This document shows, piece after piece, positions 52,472-62,177 of a stretch of 64,000 bases of DNA. The notes below the pieces were generated by a model, which did not search any database, was not told where the DNA came from, and saw only the letters and a program-made list of their open reading frames with translations. Every line of letters starts with the position of its first letter. The first letter of the stretch is position 1. A program made the position numbers and the translations under genes. The DNA comes from DASQFQ01 sp963805525 (GTDB taxonomy: Bacteria; Actinomycetota; Thermoleophilia; Solirubrobacterales; Solirubrobacteraceae), in assembly GCA_963805525.1 (NCBI GenBank), contig CAWDUT010000007.1, forward strand, positions 434,001-498,000, given 5' to 3'.

Positions 52472-53674
52472 GTGTGCTCCGGCCGGTCGAAGCATTGTGA
52501 GTTCGACGTCTCCAAGACCAAGGCCGCGGTGGCGACGACGCTGACGCTGGCCGCGCGCCCGCTCGGCGCCGCGTTCTTCGGCTACTGGGCCGACCGCAAG
52601 GGCCGGCGCATCCCGCTGCTGTGCTGCGTCCTCTTCTACTCGACGGTCGGCTTCCTCACCGCGTTCTCGCCCTCGCTGACCGTGCTGCTGATCCTGCGCG
52701 CGCTCTACGGCTTCGGCATGGGCGGCGAGTGGGGCCTCGGCGCGTCGCTGGCGATGGAGAAGGTCCCGGTCGAGAAGCGCGGCTTCTTCTCCGGCGTCCT
52801 GCAGCAGGGCTATCCCGTCGGCTACCTGCTGGCGGCGATCGCGTTCTTCGCGATCGTCCCGACCTTCGGCTGGCGCGGGCTGTTCATCGCCGCTGCCGCA
52901 CCCGCGCTGCTGGCGCTGTTCATCCGCATGCGCGTCAAGGAATCCGAGGCCTGGGAGCGGACGCACGAGCGCCAGGTCCAGAACCGCGTCGGCTTCCGCG
53001 ACGTCTTCCTCCAGCGCGACGTCCTGAAGCGCTTCGTCTACCTGGTCGTGTTGATGGGGGCGTTCAACTTCATGAGCCACGGCACCCAGGACTTCTTCCC
53101 GACGTTCCTCGAGGACGACTTCGACGCCGGCCACACGACCGTCGTGATCGTCGCGATCATCTACAACTGCGGCGCGCTGCTGGGCGGCATGTACTTCGGG
53201 GCCGTGTCGCAGCGCTTCGGGCGCCGCAAGACGATCATCCTGTGCGCGGCGCTGGCCCTGCCGGTCGTGCCGCTGTTCGCGTTCGCGCCGACGCTGGCGC
53301 TGATCACGCTCGGCGCGTTCCTGATGCAGATCTTCGTCCAGGGCGCGTGGGGCGTCATCCCCGCCCATCTGTCCGAGCTGTCGCCCGACGAGGTGCGCGG
53401 CTTCTACCCCGGCGTGACCTACCAGCTGGGCAACCTGCTCGCCGCGCTCAACCTGCCGATCCAGACCTCGCTGGCCGAGTCGCACTCGGGCGGCTTCGCG
53501 CTCGCGGCGGTGATCGTGCCGACGCTGCTGGTCGTGATCCTCCTCACCGCGGTGGGCTCCGAGCGGCACTCCGCGGACTTCGGCTCGGGCGAGACGAGCG
53601 ACGCCGCGGGCCGGGACGGCGGGCGCTTCCGCAGGACCGAGGAGCGGACCCCGACGGCATCGCCGTCAGGGTGA
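52472..53674 (+). pseudogene. MFS transporter, N-terminus missing
   Basis: About 400 codons from a weak GTG. Sequence aligns with sugar/sialic-acid-type MFS proteins from TM2 onwards: FDVSKTKAAVATTLTLAARP, FFGYWADRKGRRIPLL, GFGMGGEWGLGASLA and later DEVRGFYPGVTYQLGN. The first roughly 40-60 residues (TM1 and its loop) are absent, and no suitable start lies upstream because the damaged aquaporin gene ends 20 bases away. Probably non-functional. Confidence 0.65.
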
Positions 53675-54826
53675 GGCGGGCTTCGCCTTCTTGCTGAGCT
53701 CCTTGTAGGCGCGCTCGTAGATCCCCTTCTTGACCTTGGCGCCGCGCAGCGCCGAGGGCATGTCGCGGATCGCGCCCTCCTGCATCCGGATCGCGCCCTG
53801 CGCCGCCTTGATCCGCTTCTCGATCGCCGTGCGGCCCGCGGCGTCCTCCGCCGGCGCGGCGGCCAGCTCGGCCTGCGCGGCCTTGAGCCGCGCCTCCGCC
53901 TCGGCCTTGCGCGCCGGCGCCTTGTCGAGCGTGTCCTGGAAGGACTCCGTGAAGTTCGTGACCCACTGGTCCTCGTCCCGGTTGCCGGCGAACGAGGGGG
54001 ACGAGATCCCCTTGAGGTTGGCCGAGCGCTTGACCCCGCGCGTGAGCTCCATGGCCCCGAGCGAGAACAGGAACGCGTACTTCGGGTCCGCGGCCTCCTT
54101 GATGTCGCGCTTGATCGCGGTCGCGGCCTCCTTGGCGAGCGCGGCCAGCTCGCGCTTGCGGGCTGCCTCGGGCGACTTGGGCGACTTCGACTCGAGGTCC
54201 GCCGCCTCGGCCTCGAGCTGCTCGCCGCGGAGCTCCACGTAGGCGAGCGCCTGGATGTAGCCGGCTTCCCACGTCACCTGGATCGGGCCGCGCCCGATGA
54301 AGGGCGCGTACGGGCGCTTCTCGGCGCCCTGCTCGGTCATCTGCGCGAACGAGCCGGACTCGGCCGCGTGCGCCAGGAAGGAGCTCTGGGCCTCGACCGT
54401 GTCGATGCTCATCGCCTCGAAGGAGTTGTTGATGAACGGCAGGTAGTCGTCGAGGCGCTTCTCGTGCGCGGCTCGCCCGGCGGGGTCGGTGCCCTCGTAC
54501 AGGACGATGGCCCCGAGCTCCGCCCGGGTCAGCGCGACGGGCGAGAGTGGCGTGCCGCCCCACGCGCTCGCGGCCTTGATCTCGGGCGCGTACTTCTCCG
54601 CGCCCTTGGTCCCGATCGCCTTCTTGTAGTCCTCGTAGCTCAGCCCCTGGCGGGACTTCCGCGTCCGGTAGTCCTTCGACCACTCGTCGCGCGCGAGCAT
54701 CGCGACGACCGCGCGGTTGCCGGCGCTGCGCTGGAGCGCGAGCACGCCGGTGGGGGCGGGAGCGAGGATCGGAGCGGCCGGCTCGGGCGCCGCGGCCTCC
54801 ACCTCCCGTTCGGCATGCTCCAGCAC
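53666..54826 (-). CDS. GH19/lysozyme-like protein with LQRSAGN N-terminal motif
   Basis: 386 residues, no signal peptide. An acidic Ala/Pro-rich leader is followed by LQRSAGNRAVVAML (31-44), typical of eCIS-associated proteins. The middle domain resembles GH19 chitinase/lysozymes: FINNSFEAMSIDTVEAQ, FLAHAAESGSF (candidate catalytic Glu156) and IGRGPIQVTWEAGY (178-190). The C-terminal 130 residues are a charged helical/coiled-coil extension. Likely a wall-degrading effector; delivery route is inference. Confidence 0.72.
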   Translation of the reverse strand: MLEHAEREVEAAAPEPAAPILAPAPTGVLALQRSAGNRAVVAMLARDEWSKDYRTRKSRQGLSYEDYKKAIGTKGAEKYAPEIKAASAWGGTPLSPVALTRAELGAIVLYEGTDPAGRAAHEKRLDDYLPFINNSFEAMSIDTVEAQSSFLAHAAESGSFAQMTEQGAEKRPYAPFIGRGPIQVTWEAGYIQALAYVELRGEQLEAEAADLESKSPKSPEAARKRELAALAKEAATAIKRDIKEAADPKYAFLFSLGAMELTRGVKRSANLKGISSPSFAGNRDEDQWVTNFTESFQDTLDKAPARKAEAEARLKAAQAELAAAPAEDAAGRTAIEKRIKAAQGAIRMQEGAIRDMPSALRGAKVKKGIYERAYKELSKKAKPASP

Positions 54827-54863
54827 CGGCCGACCCTAGCCGGTCCGTGAGAAGCTGAACAGG

Positions 54864-55739
54864 ATGTGCCGGCTCTTCGGCATGAGCGGCGGGGACCACC
54901 CCGTCAGGGCGACGTTCTGGCTGCTCGAGGCGCCCGACAGCCTCGCGCGGCAGAGCCGCCGCGAGCCCGACGGGACCGGGCTCGGCTGGTTCGGCGCCGA
55001 CGGGCGCCCGCACGTCTCCAAGCAGCCGCTGGCGGCGTACGAGGACCAGGCGTTCGCGCACGAGGCGCGCGAGCTCGAGTCGACCGTCTTCCTCGCCCAC
55101 ATCCGCTACGCGACCACGGGCGGGCTCGACGTCGCCAACACCCACCCGTTCGAGCAGCGCGGCCGGCTGTTCGCCCACAACGGCGTGATCCTCGAGCTCG
55201 AGCGGCTCGAGCGCGAGCTCGGCGACGACCGCGCGCTGGTCAGGGGCGACACCGACTCCGAGCGGCTGTTCGCGCTCGTCACGCGCGAGACCGAGCGCAA
55301 CGGCGGCGACGTCGGCGCCGGCATTGCCGCCGCCGCGCGCTGGGTCGCCGCGGAGCTCCCGCTCTACGCGATCAACGTGATCCTTGGGACGCCCGACGGG
55401 CTGTGGGCGCTGCGCTATCCCGACACCCACGAGCTGTGGGTGCTGGAGCGCGGCGCGGGCGGCCCGGGCGGCGACCGCCACCTCGACGCGGCCAGCGCCG
55501 CCGGCACGGTACGCGTGCGCTCCGAGCCACTGTCGCGCCACCCGTCGGTGATCGTCGCCAGCGAGCGGATGGACGAGGACCCGGGCTGGCGCCTGCTCGA
55601 CCCCGGCGAGCTGCTCCACGTCGGGCCGGCGCTGCGGGTCGAGTCGTCGATCGTCCTCGACCACCCGCCGGCCCACCCGCTGACCCTCGCCGACCTCGAC
55701 CCGACCGCGGCCGCCGCGCAGGCGCCGCCGCACCGCTAG
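54864..55739 (+). CDS. Class II glutamine amidotransferase (EgtC-like)
   Basis: 291 residues. Begins MCRLFGMSGG, with Cys2 as the N-terminal nucleophile after Met removal. Contains VFLAHIRYATTG, NTHPFEQRGRLFAHNG and RGDTDSERLF, the Ntn glutaminase motifs. Family members act in ergothioneine synthesis (EgtC) or as stand-alone amidohydrolases; no egtB/D neighbour is present, so the role is open. Confidence 0.87.
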   Translation: MCRLFGMSGGDHPVRATFWLLEAPDSLARQSRREPDGTGLGWFGADGRPHVSKQPLAAYEDQAFAHEARELESTVFLAHIRYATTGGLDVANTHPFEQRGRLFAHNGVILELERLERELGDDRALVRGDTDSERLFALVTRETERNGGDVGAGIAAAARWVAAELPLYAINVILGTPDGLWALRYPDTHELWVLERGAGGPGGDRHLDAASAAGTVRVRSEPLSRHPSVIVASERMDEDPGWRLLDPGELLHVGPALRVESSIVLDHPPAHPLTLADLDPTAAAAQAPPHR

Positions 55740-56596
55740 GAGAGGCGCAGCTTGCGCTTGCAGGTCACGAGGCCGCCGTGGCGGGCGCAGCGGCCGCTGA
55801 CCCGGAGGCGGGACACGCGGCGGCCGCCCTGGAGGATCTGCAGGTCGTAGCCGTAGGGCGTGCCGCGCGGCCGCGCGCGGACCGTGAAGGTGAACTGCGG
55901 GTCGGTGCCGATGAGGAGCTTCAGGCCGCCGACCCGGACCGAGCCGTGGAACAGCGGCCCGTCGTCGGACTCGGGCTTGATGAGCGGGAACGTGAACTTG
56001 TGTGCGCGCGCGCCGGAGCCGGGGAAGCGGCGCTTCGCGACCGCGCGGTAGCGGATCTCGACGGGGCGCAGGTCGCCGCCGGCCGGCACTCTGAGCTTCA
56101 CGACGCTCTCGGTGTTGAGCCCGGGCGTGACGCGCGGCTTGGTCAGCCGTGGCGGCGTGGCCGCGGCGAGCGCCACCGAGGTCGAGGCCGAGCCGGCGCA
56201 CGTGTTCTCCGCCGCGTCGTTCTGGGTCCAAGTGACCGTGGCCGGGTAGCTGCCGGGCTGGTCGCCGCGCACCGTGATCGACGTCACGTCGCCGTCGAAC
56301 GACCCGAACGGCTGCTCGCTGAACTCGTCCGTCACCGGCGTCAGCCCGGCGGCGCTGAAGCCCGTGACCGTCGCGGTCGGGCCGGCGGCCGGGAAGCCCG
56401 CGCCGATCGTCACCGGGTGGGTGGCGAACAGGTGGTGGCCGCCGGACGGGTAGTCGGCGCTCCCGAATACCGGCTGGGCCAGGACGTCCGGCGGGCACGG
56501 GGGCTCGCCCTGGCCGCCCGCGGGGGAGGACGCGATTCCGAGCACCAGCGCCGCTGCGGCGAGCGGGCCCAGGCGTCGTGCGCGGCGGATTCGCAC
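55736..56596 (-). CDS. Secreted protein, Ig-like beta-rich, unknown function
   Basis: 286 residues, GTG start. Signal peptide LAAAALVLGIASSPAGGQ. The body consists of beta strands with repeated TVTGFSAAGL, TSITVRGDQPGSYPATVTW and a C-terminal Arg/Lys-rich repeat. Six or so Cys could form disulfides. No recognised family. It overlaps the convergent amidotransferase gene stop by 4 bases. Confidence 0.65.
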   Translation of the reverse strand: MRIRRARRLGPLAAAALVLGIASSPAGGQGEPPCPPDVLAQPVFGSADYPSGGHHLFATHPVTIGAGFPAAGPTATVTGFSAAGLTPVTDEFSEQPFGSFDGDVTSITVRGDQPGSYPATVTWTQNDAAENTCAGSASTSVALAAATPPRLTKPRVTPGLNTESVVKLRVPAGGDLRPVEIRYRAVAKRRFPGSGARAHKFTFPLIKPESDDGPLFHGSVRVGGLKLLIGTDPQFTFTVRARPRGTPYGYDLQILQGGRRVSRLRVSGRCARHGGLVTCKRKLRLS

Positions 56597-56716
56597 CTCG
56601 GCGCGAGCCTACGGGAATCGTGGGGCCCCGACCCGATCTGACGTGAATCCGTGACATTTGGCGGGCAGGCGTGTCTCAACTCAGAGGTTGCACTTCGACT
56701 AGGAGGTTCTGTCCCC

Positions 56717-57694
56717 ATGAAGCGGACACTCATCGCGGTCCTGGCCGCGCTCGCCCTGGCGGTCGGCGCGACCGTCGCCTCGGCGCACAAGGGTCATGAC
56801 GACAAGGGCGGCGCGAAGGCGCGCACGTTCACGCTCAAGCCCGACCCCGCGGGGAATCCCGAGGGCGTCGCGTTCGACAAGCGCTCGAAGGCGTTCTACG
56901 TCGGCGTCACCGCCGACGGCGCGATCTACCGCGGCACGCTCGGCAGCGACACCGTCGCGCCGTACATCCCCGGCGCCACCGGCAGGTCCGCCGTCGGCCT
57001 GAAGGTCAAGCGCGGCAAGCTCTACGTCGCGGGCGGCGGCACCGGCTCGATCACCGTCTACGACATCGCCACCAAGGCGCAGGTCGCGAAGTTCGAGACC
57101 GGCAGCGGCGGGTTCCTCAACGACCTCCAGGTCACGCGCAACGGCGACGTCTATGTGACCGACTCGTTCCGCCCGACGCTGTGGCACGTCACCGCCGAGC
57201 AGGTCGCGGCGGGCTCCGGGACGCCGCAGGCGCTCGACGTCAGCACGATCCCCTACGAGGGCGGCGGCGCGTTCAACCTCAACGGCATCGTGGCCAAGAG
57301 CGCGCGCAAGCTCGTGGTGGTCGACACCAACAGCGGCAAGCTGTTCCGGATCAAGCTCGGCGAGGACGGCGGCTCGATCGACTCGATCGACTCGATCACC
57401 GGCGCGACGGTCCCCGGCGGCGACGGCATGCTGCTGGACGGAGGCCGCCTCGTCGTGGTCCAGGGCGACCCGGCCCAGCTCTCGTTCCTCAAGCTCCGCA
57501 AGAGCGCCCGCCGGGCGAAGCTCGAGCGCACGCAGACGAGTGACAAGCTGCGCGGTCCGTCGACGGTCGACCGGGCCGAGAAGCTCTACCTCGTGGTGAA
57601 CGCGGACTTCGGCACGAGCACGAAGCCGTTCACGGTCGCCGGCCTGCCGCGCAAGGCGAAGGGCCACGGCGATCACGGCCACGGCCACCACTAG
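56717..57694 (+). CDS. Secreted beta-propeller protein (SMP-30/NHL-like)
   Basis: 325 residues. AGGAGG at 56701-56706 fixes the ATG; an upstream ATG (56651) lacks one. Signal peptide LIAVLAALALAVGATVASA. Blades such as PEGVAFDKRSKAFYVGVTADGAIYRG, GFLNDLQVTRNGDVYVTDSF and FNLNGIVAKSARKLVVVDT fit a lactonase-type six-blade propeller, with candidate metal residues in LNDLQV and LNGIV. C-terminal His-rich tail GHGDHGHGHH. Sugar-lactone or alkaloid-synthase-like activity is possible. Confidence 0.78.
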   Translation: MKRTLIAVLAALALAVGATVASAHKGHDDKGGAKARTFTLKPDPAGNPEGVAFDKRSKAFYVGVTADGAIYRGTLGSDTVAPYIPGATGRSAVGLKVKRGKLYVAGGGTGSITVYDIATKAQVAKFETGSGGFLNDLQVTRNGDVYVTDSFRPTLWHVTAEQVAAGSGTPQALDVSTIPYEGGGAFNLNGIVAKSARKLVVVDTNSGKLFRIKLGEDGGSIDSIDSITGATVPGGDGMLLDGGRLVVVQGDPAQLSFLKLRKSARRAKLERTQTSDKLRGPSTVDRAEKLYLVVNADFGTSTKPFTVAGLPRKAKGHGDHGHGHH

Positions 57695-57712
57695 CCGATG
57701 GGGGCGGCGGCG

Positions 57713-59365
57713 CTACGCCAGCGCCGCCGCCGCCGCGCGCCCTGCGGTCCGCCCCGAGAACAGGCAGCCGCCGAGGAACGTCCCCTCGAGCGCCCGGTAG
57801 CCGTGCATCCCGCCGCCGCCGAAGCCGGCCACCTCGCCCGCGGCGTAGAGGCCCGGTAGCGGCTCCCCGCTCGCCTGCAGCACGCGGCCGGAGAGGTCGG
57901 TGTGGAGCCCGCCCAGCGTCTTGCGGGTGAGGATGTGCAGCTTGACCGCGACCAGCGGGCCGGCCTCGGGGTCGAGGATGCGGTGCGGCGACGCGATCCG
58001 CGTGACGCGGTCGGCCAGGAAGCGCCGGGCGCCGTGGATCGCCACGACCTGCATGTCCTTCGCGTACGGGTTCACGACCTCGCGGTCGCGCGCCACGATC
58101 TCGCGCTCCAGCGCGGCGAAGTCGAGCAGCGGCTCGTCGGTCAGCTCGTTCATCCCGCGCACGAGCGCGGCCAGGTCGCGCTCGACCACGAAGTCGGCGC
58201 CGTGGTCCATGAACGCCTGGACCGGCGGGGGAGGGCCGGAGCCGACGCGGCCGCGCAGCACCTCCTTCATGTCGCGCCCCGTGATGTCCGGGTTCTGCTC
58301 GGAGCCGGAGAGCGCGAACTCCTTCTCGATGATCTTCTGGGTCAGCACGAACCAGGTGTGCTCGTGGCCTGTCTGCATGATGTGCGCGAGCGTCCCGAGC
58401 GTGTCGAAGCCGGGGAACAGCGGGGCCGGAAGCCGGCGCCCGAGCGCGTCGAACCACAGCGACGACGGCCCGGGGATGATGCGGATTCCGTGGTTGGTCC
58501 AGATCGGGTCCCAGTTGCGGATGCCCTCGACGTAGTGCCACATGCGGTCGGGGTTGATGACGTTGCCGCCCGCGTCCTGCGTGATCTGGATCATGCGCCC
58601 GTCGACGTGGTCGGGCACGCCCGCCACCATCGCTGTCGGCGGCTTGCCAAGCCGCTCCGGCCAGTTGCGCCGCACCAGCTCGTGGTTGGCGCCGATGCCG
58701 CCGGAGGTGACGAACACCGCCTGGGCATCCAAGGAGAACTCGCCGACCACCTCGCGCGAGCTCGGCGCGCCCCGCACCGCGCAGCTCGGCTCCAGCACCG
58801 ATCCGCGCACGCCGGTCACCGCGCCGCCCGAGATCACGAGCTCGTCGACCTGGTGGCGGAAGCGCAGCTCGACCAGCCCGCACGCGACCGCCTCGCGCAC
58901 GCGGCGCTCGAACGGCTCGACCACGCCCGGCCCGGTGCCCCAGGTGAGGTGGAAGCGCGGGACCGAGTTGCCGTGCCCGATCGCCAGGTAGCCGCCGCGC
59001 TCCGCCCAGCCGACGTTGGGCATGAACTTCACGCCCATCCCCGACAGCCACGCGCGCTTCTCGCCCGCGGCGAAGTCGACGTAGGCCTCGGCCCAGCGCC
59101 GCGGCCACTCGTCCTCGTCGCGGTCGAAGCCCGCGGTGCCCAGCCAGTCCTGCCAGGCGAGCTCGTGCGAGTCCTTGATCCGGAGCCGGCGTTGCTCCGG
59201 GCTGTCGACGAGCATCAGCCCGCCCAGGGACCAGAACGCCTGGCCGCCCAGCGACGCCTCCGGCTCCTGGTCGAGGAGGATGACCTTGCGGCCGGCGTCG
59301 GCCAGCTCCGCGGCGGCGACGAGGCCCGCGAGCCCCGCGCCGATGACGATGGCGTCCGTGTCCAT
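57713..59365 (-). CDS. FAD-binding dehydrogenase (fumarate reductase/KSTD-like)
   Basis: 550 residues. N-terminal FAD motif AIVIGAGLAGLVAAAELADAG, GGQAFWSLGG, FVTSGGIGANHELVRRNWP and C-terminal GLYAAGEVAGFGGGGMHG. Belongs to the predicted-oxidoreductase group related to 3-ketosteroid dehydrogenases and flavocytochrome c. Divergent from greA with 40 bases between. Substrate unknown. Confidence 0.85.
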   Translation of the reverse strand: MDTDAIVIGAGLAGLVAAAELADAGRKVILLDQEPEASLGGQAFWSLGGLMLVDSPEQRRLRIKDSHELAWQDWLGTAGFDRDEDEWPRRWAEAYVDFAAGEKRAWLSGMGVKFMPNVGWAERGGYLAIGHGNSVPRFHLTWGTGPGVVEPFERRVREAVACGLVELRFRHQVDELVISGGAVTGVRGSVLEPSCAVRGAPSSREVVGEFSLDAQAVFVTSGGIGANHELVRRNWPERLGKPPTAMVAGVPDHVDGRMIQITQDAGGNVINPDRMWHYVEGIRNWDPIWTNHGIRIIPGPSSLWFDALGRRLPAPLFPGFDTLGTLAHIMQTGHEHTWFVLTQKIIEKEFALSGSEQNPDITGRDMKEVLRGRVGSGPPPPVQAFMDHGADFVVERDLAALVRGMNELTDEPLLDFAALEREIVARDREVVNPYAKDMQVVAIHGARRFLADRVTRIASPHRILDPEAGPLVAVKLHILTRKTLGGLHTDLSGRVLQASGEPLPGLYAAGEVAGFGGGGMHGYRALEGTFLGGCLFSGRTAGRAAAAALA

Positions 59366-59405
59366 CGCGGCGTTGTACCGGATCGGGCGCGGTAGGTTGG
59401 GTGCG

Positions 59406-59864
59406 ATGGAGAACCAGATGACCGCCGAGGGGCTCGAGGCGCTGCGCGCCGAGATCGCCGAGCTCGAGGGCCCGGCGCGCCGGGCCATCGCCGAGGAGAT
59501 CAAGACCGCGCGCGGGTTCGGGGACCTCAAGGAGAACGCGGAGTACCACGAGGCCAAGAACGCCCAGGCGCGGCTCGAGACCAAGATCCTGCAGCTGCGC
59601 CAGCGGCTGGGCGACGCCCGCGTCGTCGAGGCGTCGCAAGGCGACGTGATCGGCTTCGGCTCGACCGTCGAACTCGAGGACGAGGCGACCGGGAAGCAGA
59701 TGACCTACACGCTGGTCGCCGGCCACGAGGCGTCGGCGAGCGAGGGCAAGCTGTCGGCCGAGTCGCCCATGGCGAGCGCGCTCGACGGCAAGCGCACCGG
59801 CGACGTCGCCGTCGTGCCCGCCCCGCGCGGCGAGCGCCGGCTCAAGGTCATCTCGGTCCGGTAG
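59406..59864 (+). CDS. greA: Transcription elongation factor GreA
   Basis: 152 residues. N-terminal coiled coil with the active-tip acidic pair (TARGFGDLKENAEYHEAKNAQ) that stimulates RNA cleavage in backtracked RNA polymerase, and the C-terminal FKBP-like domain (FGSTVELEDEATGKQMTYTL). The extension ESPMASALDGKRTGDV is normal for GreA. Overlaps the convergent gene by 17 bases. Confidence 0.95.
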   Translation: MENQMTAEGLEALRAEIAELEGPARRAIAEEIKTARGFGDLKENAEYHEAKNAQARLETKILQLRQRLGDARVVEASQGDVIGFGSTVELEDEATGKQMTYTLVAGHEASASEGKLSAESPMASALDGKRTGDVAVVPAPRGERRLKVISVR

Positions 59865-60771
59865 CGCGGAACACGGTGCGGCGCCGCGCCAGCGGCCGCA
59901 CCATGTCGGGGTGCTCGGTGAGCGAGACGACCTCGCCGCCGACGATCGCCAGGTCCTCGCAGCCGATCGGCCACAGCTGCTTCTCGGCGCTCTCCTCGAA
60001 CGGCGAGCGCGTGAGCGTGCCCTCGCGCCGCGACGCGCGGCTGCGCGCCATCAGCATCCGCCCGTCGAGGACCGCCGCGCCCTGCAGGTTCGGGTGGGCG
60101 GTCACCCACGCCTCGCTCGCCTGCTCCTCCGCCAGCAGCCCGCCGGGCGCGAAGCGCCAGCGCACCAGCCGGGCGCCCGCCGCCTTGTCGCGGTACTCGC
60201 CGACCAGCAGCGCGCCGGCCGCGTCGTCGACCGAGGCGTAGGAGAAGCGCAGGTCCTTGCTCTCCGGCCGGTACCAGCCGGCCTGGGGGAGGGTGCGGCC
60301 CGAGAAGCGCCGCAGGTCGAACAGCCGCAGCCCCTTGTTGGTGTCGGCGACGTACAGCCAGTCGTCGCGCCAGGCGAGGCCGCCGGCGTGGGTCTTGACG
60401 GGCTTGCCGTCGGGCAGCACGAGCGCGACGTGGCCGTAGCGCCCGGTGGCGGTGTCGGCGATCGAGAGCCGCGCGGCGCCGTCGAGCTTGGAGTACCAGG
60501 TGACGAGCACGGCGTCCCCGCGCCCGTCGATGCCCTGCGGATACCAGTCCTTCGTCTTGCTGTCCTCCGCGTCCCAGCGGAAGCCGCCGCGCAGCCCACG
60601 CGCCAGCCGGGCGGCGAACGGGACGTTCCCGCGCGCGCCGAAGCGCCGCAGCCGGCGGTCGAGCACCACCCGGCCCATGCGGTGGCCCGGCGGTGGGGCG
60701 AGCTGCTCGAGCCGCAGCCGGAAGGGGGCCGGGTCGATCGGGCGCAATCCGGCGGCGGGGAAGTCGGTCAC
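59848..60771 (-). CDS. Conserved hypothetical protein, beta-propeller-like
   Basis: 307 residues from GTG. No signal peptide. Repeats of Trp/Asp-containing strands (DWYPQGIDGRGDAVLVTWYS, GGLAWRDDWLYVADTNKGLRLFDL, FSYASVDDAAGALLVGEYRD) suggest a propeller. An alternative start is the ATG at 60789, which would overlap the divergent MFS promoter. Function unknown. Confidence 0.65.
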   Translation of the reverse strand: MTDFPAAGLRPIDPAPFRLRLEQLAPPPGHRMGRVVLDRRLRRFGARGNVPFAARLARGLRGGFRWDAEDSKTKDWYPQGIDGRGDAVLVTWYSKLDGAARLSIADTATGRYGHVALVLPDGKPVKTHAGGLAWRDDWLYVADTNKGLRLFDLRRFSGRTLPQAGWYRPESKDLRFSYASVDDAAGALLVGEYRDKAAGARLVRWRFAPGGLLAEEQASEAWVTAHPNLQGAAVLDGRMLMARSRASRREGTLTRSPFEESAEKQLWPIGCEDLAIVGGEVVSLTEHPDMVRPLARRRTVFRATGPR

Positions 60772-60790
60772 CCGGTTAGCCTGGCGCATC

Positions 60791-62014
60791 GTGACGACGC
60801 GCGAAGAGCTGCCGATCCGCCGCAACACGCTGCTGCTGTCCGCATCGCTGGCGGCGAACTCCGGCACGCTCCAGCTCTCGGCCGCCGTCGCCTCGCTCAC
60901 GCTGGTCAAGGTGCTCGGCGTCAAGGGCCTGCTCGGGCTCGGGCCGGCGATCGTGCTCACCGCCGGCGCGCTCGCCGCGCTGCCCGCCGGCCGGGCGATG
61001 GACCGCTACGGCCGCGTGCCGATCCTCGCCCTCGGCTTCATCGTCGGCTCGAGCGGCTGCGGGCTCGCCGCGCTCGGCAGCGCGATCGGCTCCGCGCCGG
61101 TGGTGCTCGCGGGCCTGATGGGCGTCGGCGCCGCCAGCGGCACCGCGCTCCTCGCCCGCACGGCGGCGGGCGACATGTACCCGCCCGAGCATCGCGCGCA
61201 CGGGATCGCGCTGGTGCTGTTCGGCGCCGTCTTCGGGGCGATCCTCGGCCCGCTCGTGTTCAGCCCGCTGCTGCACGGGCGCACGCTCGACGGCGACACG
61301 CTCGCGCTGCTGTGGCTGGCGGCCGGCGGCTTCATGCTCGTCGCGCTGGCGATCGTGCTGTTCGTGCGGCCCGACCCGAAGCGGATCGCCGAGCTGCTGC
61401 ACACCCACACCGCCGCCGAAAGCGCGCCCGCGGCGCCGCTGCGCGAGATCGTCCGCCGCCCCGGCGCGATCCCCGCGCTGCTGGCCGGCCAGGCCTCGTT
61501 CGCGGTGATGGTAGGCGTGATGACGCTGACCGGCGCGGTGGTCACCGACCACCAGCACCACGACGCCACCGCCGTCTTCCCGATCATCGGCGCGCACGTG
61601 ATGGGCATGTACGCGCTGGTGCTGGTGATCGGCGAGCTGATCGACCGCATCGGTCGCACCCCGGCGCTGGCCGGCGGCCTGCTGGTCATGGCGGTGTCGT
61701 GCTCCAGCCTGCTGTGGGTCGAGTCGGTGGCGGCCACCGCGGTCGTCCTGTTCGGCCTCGGGATCGGCTGGAACCTGTCGTTCGTGGCCGCCACGGCCAC
61801 GCTGGCGGACTGCGCGAGCGCCGCCGAGCGCGGCAAGCTGCTCGGCTTCAACGACCTGCTCGCCGGCCTCACCGGCGCCTGCCTGGCGCTGCTGGGCGGC
61901 GTTGCGCTGTCGGCGATCGGCGTCGCCGCGCTGGCGATCGGCGGCGCGACGCTGGTGATCCTCCCCGCGGTCTGGATCCTCATGCGCCGGCCGCTTGCAC
62001 CGGCGCTCTCGTAG
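60791..62014 (+). CDS. Major facilitator superfamily transporter
   Basis: 407 residues with about twelve hydrophobic helices. MFS motif A variant AGRAMDRYGRVPIL after TM2 and the C-terminal counterpart ELIDRIGRTPAL; a His-rich cytoplasmic loop (DHQHHD) lies between TM7 and TM8. Drug-type exporter by general resemblance. Divergent from the propeller-like gene with 19 bases between starts. Confidence 0.87.
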   Translation: MTTREELPIRRNTLLLSASLAANSGTLQLSAAVASLTLVKVLGVKGLLGLGPAIVLTAGALAALPAGRAMDRYGRVPILALGFIVGSSGCGLAALGSAIGSAPVVLAGLMGVGAASGTALLARTAAGDMYPPEHRAHGIALVLFGAVFGAILGPLVFSPLLHGRTLDGDTLALLWLAAGGFMLVALAIVLFVRPDPKRIAELLHTHTAAESAPAAPLREIVRRPGAIPALLAGQASFAVMVGVMTLTGAVVTDHQHHDATAVFPIIGAHVMGMYALVLVIGELIDRIGRTPALAGGLLVMAVSCSSLLWVESVAATAVVLFGLGIGWNLSFVAATATLADCASAAERGKLLGFNDLLAGLTGACLALLGGVALSAIGVAALAIGGATLVILPAVWILMRRPLAPALS

Positions 62015-62177
62015 CGAGAGGATCGACACGAGCTGCCCCGGCGCTCACAGGCCCGCGGGCGCCGGGACGGAGAGCGATGCGGCGTCGTGCCGCGGCTCGA
62101 GCTCGGTCTGGCAAGGACGCTAGCGCCCTATCGCGCGTCTTCCCACCCGGTCACCACCCCATCTGGAGGTCAAGGCC

